NCBI RefSeq assembly: GCF_017948485.1
Contig: NZ_JAFFSX010000027.1
Location: 62,001-126,000, forward strand
DNA length: 64,000 bases
Source: Streptomyces sp. GESEQ-35
GTDB lineage: Bacteria > Actinomycetota > Actinomycetes > Streptomycetales > Streptomycetaceae
Direction of reading: 5' to 3'
Translations under genes and position numbers: made by a program
In this document: in pieces, positions 25,601 to 31,554 of the stretch
Layout: every line of letters starts with the position of its first letter
Position numbering within the stretch: the stretch's first letter is position 1
Notes under the pieces: model-generated
Told to the model about the DNA's origin: nothing
What the model saw: only the letters and a program-made list of their open reading frames with translations
Database searches by the model: none

Positions 25601-25770
25601 AGGACGCGGTAGTACGTGTCGGAGACGGGGTCCTCTGCGGGGGCGGCCGTGGCTGTCGCGGCGGAGGCCCGGGCCGAACCCGAGGTGAGCGGGAGGCCGG
25701 TCACGATGCTGGAAGCGCCGAGCAGCTGCATGGCTCGACGGCGGGTGAACCCCACGGCGTGCTGCGACAT
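22645..25770 (-). CDS. Large Tat-exported protein: helical catalytic-type domain plus discoidin-like (F5/8 C) domains
   Basis: The 1041-residue protein opens with a Tat signal (TRRRAMQLLGASSIVTGLPL, then an Ala-rich cleavage region). Residues about 45-420 are helix-rich with Trp and acidic residues (HTRWSEGQWDPAQGHY, GGTQWGRKLFWDTTFQSYF, VENHGSFGPHYQEELWR), resembling alpha/alpha-toroid polysaccharide lyases and hydrolases, but I cannot name the family. A beta-rich middle follows (VSKSGFVKFAWQPAHDDWLFALSG). Two galactose-binding-like F5/8 type C domains are visible: about 640-740 (SSFDPGKEPALAVDGDATSRWAV) and at the C-terminus (PGAAVDGDAGTAWSPGPAGRMVVDLG). It is likely a secreted polysaccharide-active enzyme. 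A LacI-type operator lies just before ATG 25770. Confidence 0.72.
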   Translation of the reverse strand: MSQHAVGFTRRRAMQLLGASSIVTGLPLTSGSARASAATATAAPAEDPVSDTYYRVLLSHTRWSEGQWDPAQGHYTDKDFGFAVVLGNAVLLTRGAYDDERAGVDKDTLRTRTLATVKHFAASNRLAGGTQWGRKLFWDTTFQSYFVLAARLLWDDLDEATRRDVDAIVREQAQYTAQLGTGDDPDSGDWTPHGLSGGFEGDTKLEEMGVYTQSLAPGLAWASDDPRYGAWRDAFGRWGRNEAGLPAADLANPARVDGVAVSANTAQNLYDTFIVENHGSFGPHYQEELWRTSGRNSAHFLLAGRALPEVLTAQPNAGPLWRTLLGVMSDAGEPLMPMVADREHLYGRDVIPLAFLAQVVGDRAAARCELALAERLEAYQAYPPQYRLAKFSGEPKYEPEARAELAISYLLHEWRARSGQAPVRPLSQRELFEQASGVTDHGSGPGLVSHQSPGAWSGVVSKSGFVKFAWQPAHDDWLFALSGTTPMFLPSTGAKVTGRSVITYATRLRDGFDGSASLLTLDSGYAGFTTLPSGAVVYATSGTAYGEGHLEVRNLAMPGMPGLDGHRTYRVAEGSTTVAAGSDAGTSTGPRVDELAFPRGRFRFLRMLGVRPDPAYGYSLYAFEIRDGASGGDLTREAGVAASASSFDPGKEPALAVDGDATSRWAVSRADRPRADSWIAVDLGASRDVDRVTLRWEAAAGRAYRLEGSVDGQQWTALAAWPRPDLTSRGGWLDVDGRAGLVVRGGANPLSVYGDTVVLSDGPADSVLVEALPGATPEELRAAAARTTPSTESAQVKAALTDHHLSLFNLSSAPVTTTVTIPGSAAEGIRLYQGVQTVTASGTALHAELPAASASLAPPRIVLSGARIPEGLRAEVRDGRTVRLTGPSCRVTVSAQGKSVDATVHAGRTTTVTVPRGTAYPLADLALGRTAFPTAPLPPGMTDPGAAVDGDAGTAWSPGPAGRMVVDLGAEQHITEIRTQWRGGRPPASQVEFSLDGRTYSGAARLSARGVLRTDSRARYVALRVITSAAHPASLVALTIE

Positions 25771-25785
25771 CGACGCAACCCTTTC

Positions 25786-25797
25786 GACAACGTTGTC
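25786..25797. promoter_or_regulatory. LacI-type operator, copy 1
   Basis: GACAACGTTGTC is a perfect 12-base palindrome with the central CG of LacI-family sites. It lies 15 bases before the start of the discoidin-domain gene, where a bound repressor would block transcription or be at the promoter downstream edge. Confidence 0.72.
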
Positions 25798-25971
25798 AAG
25801 GAGTCTGGTCATTTTGCGGCTGCACCGTGAGCGCGTCAAGGCTCTCGGCACCCCTCGCGGCACCCGGCAGATCACGCGTGACGATCGGCGCACGCGCATC
25901 CCTGGCCCCATCGAGCAGTTCCTGCGGCACCGTTGACGGCCGGTCGAACGACACCTAGGTTTTCAGGTGAC

Positions 25972-25983
25972 GAAAGCGCTTGC
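25972..25983. promoter_or_regulatory. GAAAGCGCTTGC, second type of LacI-family site
   Basis: The sequence matches the general LacI/CcpA operator pattern AAAGCGCTT with one mismatched outer pair. It differs from the GACAACGTTGTC sites around it, so a second regulator may act on this region. Confidence 0.4.
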
Positions 25984-26116
25984 AGCCGCCCGACGTTCAC
26001 CCCGCACGGTCCATTGGGCCGCGCTCCAGTGCCATGTCGGTCGGCCGCCCGGTGGAGAGTTCCTGGCGATGATGCGCACACCGCGATCTTCTTCCCGGGG
26101 CCTTTCCGGGGCGTGA

Positions 26117-26130
26117 TGGAAACGTTGTCA
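26117..26130. promoter_or_regulatory. LacI-type operator, copy 2
   Basis: TGGAAACGTTGTCA matches TGACAACGTTGTCA at 12 of 14 positions, with the right arm intact. It lies about 300 bases before the GH36-like gene. Confidence 0.55.
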
Positions 26131-26221
26131 TGATGTCCGGCCGGTGACCGCGGACGTCGGTCCATGGCCTTTTGGCCGGCTGCTTCGCACGCACTGCCGG
26201 GAGGTCAACTGCCCAGATTGC

Positions 26222-26235
26222 TGACAACGATGTCA
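26222..26235. promoter_or_regulatory. LacI-type operator, copy 3
   Basis: TGACAACGATGTCA matches the consensus palindrome at 13 of 14 positions. It is 105 bases from copy 2, close to ten helical turns, so two bound dimers could face the same side of the DNA and form a loop. Confidence 0.62.
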
Positions 26236-26426
26236 ATGCCACAGTCCCTGGAGGCAACGTCATGACAAGACCCAGCGTCCGCCGCGCTCGATCGGTTCCT
26301 GCCCGGGAGGCCTCCTGACCGGGCCGCTTCTTGCCGGGGCCGCCTCCTTCCCGGCCCACGGGCCTTTGCCGTCACGCCCGTTGAACTCCGTACCGAGCCT
26401 CCCTCCGACGAAAGGTGATCTTCGCC

Positions 26427-28559
26427 ATGTCTCCTGTGAGCCGTCGGCTCTTCCTCGGCGGGGCCTCGGCCGCCTTCCTCGCGGCAGGCACCCGGTCCGC
26501 CGCCGCGGTGTCCGACACCATCCGCCGCAGATCCAGAGACTGGACCTTCGAAAACGACTCCCTGCGCGCCACCGTGACCTACCAGAACGGCGGAATCCAG
26601 CTCACGCGGCTGCTCAACAAGCGGGCCGGAAGCGACTACCTGAGCGCCCCCTCGTTGCTCTTCGCCCATGAACTCGACGGCGCCGACACCGTGCGCGCGG
26701 ACGACGGAGGCTGGCAGCTGGGAGCGACGACCAGGGAGCTCATCGCCGTACGCACGAAGGAGAGGTCCTGGCGGGTCGGGGAGCGCATCCACATCCCCCT
26801 GCACAGAACCACGCCCCGCCCGTTCCGCGTCACCCTGGTCTTCGAGATCTACGACGGTGACGCGGGCCTGCGCTACTTCACCCTCGTACGCAACGAGGAC
26901 GCGGTCCGCGAACTCACCCTCACCCGCTCCACCGTGATCGACCTACCGCTGCCCGACCAGCCGCACACCCTGCACTACGTCCCGAACATGAAGTGGTTCA
27001 GCACCCGCGGCTCGCTGAGCACCGAACCCGTCGGCAGGTCCTGGCCGAAGAAGGCCCTCACCGTGTACGACACCGGGCACGGCTGGAGTGTGAGCCCCGA
27101 GCTCAACTGGAAGACGCAGCGGGGCAACGGCAACTACCCGACCGACTACATGCTGCCGCCCTTCGCGGGGATCAACGCCTGGCACCAGCAGGACACCGTC
27201 TCCGTGGACACGCACCCCGAATCGCTTCGGCTGACGCTGCTGCCCGGCGAGGAGTTCGAGTACCTCGCGGTGAACCTGACCGTGTTCAAGGGGGATGTCG
27301 TCGACGGAAAGATGGCCGACGAACTGCACTTCCGCAAGCGATTCAAGTACCACCACACCACCACGCTCTTCCACCAGAACGACTGGGACTACCGCGGCGG
27401 CCCGGGCCATGAACTGCCCGCCGGCTACTACTACGACACCGTCATCCCGCAGACCCGGCGGGCCGGCCTCGACATGGTGATGCTCGACGACTACTGGAAC
27501 ACCACGCGCGACTCCATCGAACCCAGCGACTCCATGAAGAAGTCCATCACCAGCCTGGCCACGCTCTCGAAGACCCTCAAGGACAACGGACTCGGCTTCG
27601 GTCTGTGGTTCTCCCTGACGGGCGACGGCCATCTCAAGGGCCGCGACCTCGCCGACCCGGCCCAACTCGCCCACAAGAGAGCCCAGATCGAGACGCTGCT
27701 CAACGACTACGGCGTCACCCAGCACATGATCGACCTCACCGAGTACTGGCAGAACGAGCAGACGACCGCCTACTCCCGCGCGGGCGACAACGTCTATCGC
27801 AAGGCCGTCCTCACCAGGTCGATGCTCAACGACCTGGTGACGAAGAACCCTCAGTACCTGCCCAAGCTCACCAGCGAACTCGATATCGCGCCCACACAGG
27901 GCGACCGCAACAACGGCCTGCTGCACATCGCGTACAACGGCTGGAACACCTCCAACGGAGGCGTCACCGGCGAGGACCTGTCGCTGCGCACGGCGCTCAC
28001 CGCGTTCGGCCATCTGCCGATGGGGGCGACGTACATGAACGGCGGCAAGATGACCGGCCGGATGGAGGACTACTACTCCTACATGGCCGTCCGGGCGGTC
28101 AAGTTCGGCCAGGACCCCGGCGACGCGACCAAGTGGCCCGAGGCGGCGGTGAAGCTGATGGGCGTCTTCAACGCCTGGCGCAGACAGCCCGAGATCACCG
28201 CCCTGACGGACGGCCAGTTCCTGCCGGTGTACCTGGGCCAGGGCTGGGACACGACGGACTGGGACAGCGGCAAGGGCCCGTACGTGTGGATGTGGGCCGA
28301 CGCCCGGCGCCGCACCGCACTCCTCATCGCGACCGCGGCCGGCACACCGCAGACCACGGTCGACGCGAAGGTGCGCTGGCTGGAGGACCGTACGACCTAC
28401 ACCGTCACCGACACCACGATCGACGACGACGGCAGCCAGGCCCACGCCGTGAAGGGGGAGTTCACCGGTGAGCGGCTGCGCACCGAGGGACTGCCGATCG
28501 ACCTGTCCGAGAACACCTCGAAGGGCAAGGCGTTCTGGCTGGAGGCGGTGGTGCGGTGA
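26427..28559 (+). CDS. Tat-exported GH36/melibiase-like glycoside hydrolase
   Basis: The 710-residue protein has a Tat signal (SRRLFLGGASAAFLAAG, cleavage near AAA-VS). A beta-rich N-terminal domain (about 35-300) recalls the supersandwich of GH36 enzymes. The barrel region has MVMLDDYWNTT, GFGLWFSLTGD, a candidate nucleophile Asp in QHMIDLTEYWQ and TSELDIAPTQGDRNNG, where alpha-galactosidases have their acid/base. The match to classic GH36 motifs is only partial, so it may be a divergent or uncharacterised subfamily. ATG at 26427 follows AAAGGTGATC. It is divergent from the discoidin-domain gene and shares the operator region, so both probably attack one polymer. Confidence 0.68.
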   Translation: MSPVSRRLFLGGASAAFLAAGTRSAAAVSDTIRRRSRDWTFENDSLRATVTYQNGGIQLTRLLNKRAGSDYLSAPSLLFAHELDGADTVRADDGGWQLGATTRELIAVRTKERSWRVGERIHIPLHRTTPRPFRVTLVFEIYDGDAGLRYFTLVRNEDAVRELTLTRSTVIDLPLPDQPHTLHYVPNMKWFSTRGSLSTEPVGRSWPKKALTVYDTGHGWSVSPELNWKTQRGNGNYPTDYMLPPFAGINAWHQQDTVSVDTHPESLRLTLLPGEEFEYLAVNLTVFKGDVVDGKMADELHFRKRFKYHHTTTLFHQNDWDYRGGPGHELPAGYYYDTVIPQTRRAGLDMVMLDDYWNTTRDSIEPSDSMKKSITSLATLSKTLKDNGLGFGLWFSLTGDGHLKGRDLADPAQLAHKRAQIETLLNDYGVTQHMIDLTEYWQNEQTTAYSRAGDNVYRKAVLTRSMLNDLVTKNPQYLPKLTSELDIAPTQGDRNNGLLHIAYNGWNTSNGGVTGEDLSLRTALTAFGHLPMGATYMNGGKMTGRMEDYYSYMAVRAVKFGQDPGDATKWPEAAVKLMGVFNAWRRQPEITALTDGQFLPVYLGQGWDTTDWDSGKGPYVWMWADARRRTALLIATAAGTPQTTVDAKVRWLEDRTTYTVTDTTIDDDGSQAHAVKGEFTGERLRTEGLPIDLSENTSKGKAFWLEAVVR

Positions 28560-28571
28560 GGCGTCGGGTCG

Positions 28572-28606
28572 CTCCCCGGTGACGCGTTCCGGACGTCACC
28601 GGGGAG
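28572..28606. terminator. Bidirectional hairpin terminator
   Basis: CTCCCCGGTGACG and its exact reverse complement CGTCACCGGGGAG form a 13-bp stem around a 9-base loop. It sits between convergent genes and can end both transcripts. Confidence 0.8.
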
Positions 28607-28619
28607 TCGACCTGCCGGG

Positions 28620-29621
28620 TCAGCCCCGGGCCAACGCGATGACCCCCGCGAGCCTCTCTCCCGCCTCGTAGATCATGTACGGGACGCCCCCGTCGGTGCC
28701 GAAGGTGGGTGCCGCGGCACGCCCGTTCTCCGGGGCCGCGCTGCGCGAGTTGTAGAAGACGCCGAGGTGGTTGCGCTTGGTGAAGTCGTTGCCGACCTCG
28801 GTGATCATGATGTCGCCGCCGCTCTCCTTGTCCTTGTTGTAGACGACGTAGGTGCTGTTGTTGCGGTAGAGAAGGTGTGGGCCGCCGACGTTGACGGCGC
28901 CGACGTCGCCGTGCCGGATGAGCGGCTGCTGGTCGTAGGCCCAGGTTCGGCCGTCGGCGGACCAACCCCAGTGGATGTCACGGTGGTTGGTGGTGTTGTT
29001 GAGCATGAACACCATCACGTAGCGGGCGCCGTGCGAGGGCAGGTCGTGGCGGAAGACCCGGGCGTACGACGTCTCGTTGGTTCCTGCCGGGAGCATGGAT
29101 GCCGACAGCACGACCTTGTCGTACGTGAAGTGGATTCCGTCGGTCGAGCGGGCGAGGCGGGTCGTGGTGTTCTCGCCGTGGAAGTACAGCCAGAACTCCC
29201 TGGCGTCCGCGTTCCACAGCACGTGGGGGGACGAGACATGGCTGACGGAGTAGTGCGGGGACCAGTTGTTGCGGACGATGGGGTTCGACGGGTACTCCGT
29301 GAACGGCCCTTCCAGCGAGTTGCCGTAGGCCAGGCAGATCCCACCGGGCGCGTCGTGCGGCGCGTAGTACAGGTAGTAGCGGCCGAGCGGGGAGCTCAGC
29401 TTGTCGTAGACGCCTCGGATGCAGGGGAAGATGATCTCGCCGGTGGGGTTGTACTTCAGCTGAGACGGCGTCAGAAGGGTGCGGACGTACGTGTAGTCGG
29501 GGAATCCGCCGGGCGCCGCGGCCGCGGGCTGGGCGCCCAGGGCCGTCCCGACGGTGAGGGCGGCTCCGGTGGCGGCGGTGGCGCGCAGGAAGAGACGCCG
29601 GTCGAGGTGGGGCTCGTGCAT
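28620..29621 (-). CDS. Tat-exported beta-propeller protein, GH43/GH117-like fold
   Basis: The 333-residue protein has a Tat signal (LDRRLFLRATAATGAALTVGTALG) followed by repeated short beta-strand blocks of a five-bladed propeller glycosidase: RYYLYYAPHDAPGGICLAYGNSLEGPF, SSPHVLWNADAREFWLYFHG, RLARSTDGIHF, ARYVMVFMLN. Such domains occur in GH32, GH43, GH62, GH117 and GH130 enzymes, and I cannot assign a family or confirm catalytic acids. ATG at 29621 follows TTGGAG; the upstream TTG at 29633 lacks support. It is the last gene of the LacI-led operon, 49 bases after the permease gene. Confidence 0.72.
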   Translation of the reverse strand: MHEPHLDRRLFLRATAATGAALTVGTALGAQPAAAAPGGFPDYTYVRTLLTPSQLKYNPTGEIIFPCIRGVYDKLSSPLGRYYLYYAPHDAPGGICLAYGNSLEGPFTEYPSNPIVRNNWSPHYSVSHVSSPHVLWNADAREFWLYFHGENTTTRLARSTDGIHFTYDKVVLSASMLPAGTNETSYARVFRHDLPSHGARYVMVFMLNNTTNHRDIHWGWSADGRTWAYDQQPLIRHGDVGAVNVGGPHLLYRNNSTYVVYNKDKESGGDIMITEVGNDFTKRNHLGVFYNSRSAAPENGRAAAPTFGTDGGVPYMIYEAGERLAGVIALARG

Positions 29622-29670
29622 GGTCGGCTCCAATGCCAGATGGTCGTCGCGGCCCGGACGGGCCGGCGGT

Positions 29671-30951
29671 TCAGAGGTAGGTGGCGGCGGTGACGCACAG
29701 GCCGCCGAGGGCGACCGCCCAGACGTACGGCAGGGTGCGCACCATGACCTGCTGCGGAGTGACGCCCGCGTACTGGGCGCTCCACACGGTCTGAGTGCTG
29801 GTGGGGTCGGCGACCCCGAAGACCTGGTTGTACGACGTGGTCATGCCGAGGACGGCGGCCGCGGGGTAGATGCCGGTGGCGATGAGGACGCCGGCGATAC
29901 CGGCGCCGAGCCCGAACACGTTGAGGGGGCCGCGGTAGAGGCACAGCGGGACCAGGAGCGTGAAGACGAGGACGAACAGCACGGGGTTCTGCGGACTGAC
30001 GGACTTGACGAGCGGTTCGAGCGCGTCGACGGCGCCGGGCAGTTTCACGGCCGCGAGCAGGATGCCGATGGCGACGAACAGGGTGATCGGCGGGGCTGCC
30101 ACCTCGAAGCCGCCGTACAGGGTGCGCAGCAGCCGCTTGTTCATCCCGCCGGGCCGGGTCGTGGTGACCAGTGCGTACAGGACGCCCGCCAACAGCGAGG
30201 GGATGATGGCTAGTTCGAAGCCCAGGGCGAGGACGAGCGGGACCGCGGGGGCGAGCAGCGCGTACCAGGGCGCGTCACCCAGTTCCTCACGCCGTGAACG
30301 GGGCTTCGGCTCAAGGGACTTGAGCGACCAGGTGTGCTCGGTGCCACGCCGTCGAGTCTCGACGAGGACGTACGCGAGGGCGGCCGCCAGCGCGAACGGG
30401 AAGAGCTTCACCATGAAACCGCGCACGGTCGGGATCGGCAGTTCCAGCGCGGTGGAGAAGAACTGCCACACCGGCAGCTCGAAGGGGATGCCCACGGCGA
30501 TGCCCATCAGCACCGTGCCCGCGGCGGTCACCTTGGGCACACCGACGGCGATCATGGCGGGGATGCCGATGATGCCGGCGAGCATGGCGGCGGGTGCCGA
30601 TCCGGTGACCGTTCCGACGAGTGCGGACACGGCGAGGACGCCGAGGGCCACCACGGTCGGGCGGTCACCGCCGAACTCGACGATCTTGCGGACGAGTGTG
30701 CCCGCGATACCGGTCTCGTCGAGGAGCTTGCCCAGCCAGGACCCCAGAATGATCGCGATCATGGTGGCGGCCAGGGCCGGCGCGCCTTCCTGGAGAACGG
30801 TGTCCAGCACGCTGTTCTCGCCGGTGAGCGGGGCCCCGGCGAGGAAGGCGATGACGACGGCGAGCAGCACCAGCGCGAAGGCGGTGGGCAGTCTCCGGGT
30901 GAGCATCAGGGCGACGCCGGCCGCCATGACGAGAAGGATGACGACACCCAT
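29671..30951 (-). CDS. Ion-transporter-superfamily permease (GntP/CitMHS-like)
   Basis: The 426-residue protein is very hydrophobic with about 11-12 membrane spans. Two re-entrant-like stretches, VGTVTGSAPAAMLAGIIGIP and LCLYRGPLNVFGLGAGIAGVL, recall the duplicated substrate-binding hairpins of gluconate (GntP) and citrate (CitMHS) transporters. It likely imports an organic acid by symport. The neighbouring HyuA-like protein and FAD oxidoreductase suggest a cyclic or acidic small molecule. The gene starts 3 bases after the HExxH gene ends, within the same operon. Family placement is tentative. Confidence 0.7.
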   Translation of the reverse strand: MGVVILLVMAAGVALMLTRRLPTAFALVLLAVVIAFLAGAPLTGENSVLDTVLQEGAPALAATMIAIILGSWLGKLLDETGIAGTLVRKIVEFGGDRPTVVALGVLAVSALVGTVTGSAPAAMLAGIIGIPAMIAVGVPKVTAAGTVLMGIAVGIPFELPVWQFFSTALELPIPTVRGFMVKLFPFALAAALAYVLVETRRRGTEHTWSLKSLEPKPRSRREELGDAPWYALLAPAVPLVLALGFELAIIPSLLAGVLYALVTTTRPGGMNKRLLRTLYGGFEVAAPPITLFVAIGILLAAVKLPGAVDALEPLVKSVSPQNPVLFVLVFTLLVPLCLYRGPLNVFGLGAGIAGVLIATGIYPAAAVLGMTTSYNQVFGVADPTSTQTVWSAQYAGVTPQQVMVRTLPYVWAVALGGLCVTAATYL

Positions 30952-30954
30952 GGG

Positions 30955-31554
30955 TCAGTTCTCTCTTCCGGGCGGGGTGAGCGCCGCACCGAGCGCGGCG
31001 GTGAGGAGCAGGGGGCTGCGGCCGAGTCCGCAGACGGTTCGGGCGTAGGCGTGCGCGGCGACCTCCTCGGCGCCGGCGACATGGCCGGCCATGCGGAGGC
31101 GTCCGACGCGCAGCACGGTGTGGTTGAGCGCCTGCTTGAGCGCGGCCTTCGCCGAGCCGTGGTGGAAGTAGGCGTGCACGGCCTCGTGGGCCAGCGCGGC
31201 CGCGCGCACCGAGCCCGGCGGGTACCAGGCCCGCCAGCCGCGGGCGTCGACCAGCTCCTCGGCGAGGGCGAGCGTGTCGGTGTAGAGCTCGATCGTCGGG
31301 GGCCGCGACGTGTAGCGGGCGAGCAGCATCCGCTCCAGCCCGCCGTCCCGCTCGACAACGCGGGCGGTGGACGGGACGGGAGCGAGCCGAGACCCGAACT
31401 CATCGGCCCTACATGCCCATCGGCGCAACAGCTCGCGGTCACGACCCTCGTGGGTGGGGGTGGCGGCCAGCAGCCGGACGGCCCATTCAACGTCGTCGAC
31501 GGACGCAGGATCCGTCAACTCCCGGTCTTGGAGGGTGGGTTCGGTGGTTGTCAT
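30955..31554 (-). CDS. HExxH metalloprotein of unknown function, HyuA-associated
   Basis: The 199-residue protein has H123-E124-x-x-H127 in AALAHEAVHAYFHHG, the zinc-binding signature of gluzincin-type peptidases, and a downstream Glu candidate (E163/E164 in GAEEVAAHAYARTV) at about 36 residues, suitable as third metal ligand. There is no signal peptide or membrane helix. I do not recognise the family. It overlaps the HyuA-like gene by 4 bases (ATGA), so the two products are probably made together and may form a complex. It could be an amide- or lactam-cleaving metalloenzyme, or a chaperone that has kept the motif. Confidence 0.65.
   Translation of the reverse strand: MTTTEPTLQDRELTDPASVDDVEWAVRLLAATPTHEGRDRELLRRWACRADEFGSRLAPVPSTARVVERDGGLERMLLARYTSRPPTIELYTDTLALAEELVDARGWRAWYPPGSVRAAALAHEAVHAYFHHGSAKAALKQALNHTVLRVGRLRMAGHVAGAEEVAAHAYARTVCGLGRSPLLLTAALGAALTPPGREN

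Larger units (their letters stand above)
25771..26426. other. 656-bp divergent regulatory region between two secreted-enzyme genes
   Basis: No gene is visible in this stretch. It is relatively rich in dyad symmetry and holds three TGACAACGTTGTCA-like sites and one GAAAGCGCTTGC site, listed separately. Both flanking genes read away from it and both encode Tat-exported proteins. Confidence 0.7.

Noticed and set aside
22645..25770. Calling the discoidin-domain protein a sialidase or hyaluronate lyase
   Set aside because: No Asp-box repeats of sialidases and no clear Asn-His-Tyr lyase motif could be identified.
29671..30951. Calling the permease a specific citrate or gluconate transporter
   Set aside because: Motifs support the superfamily only; the substrate would be a guess.
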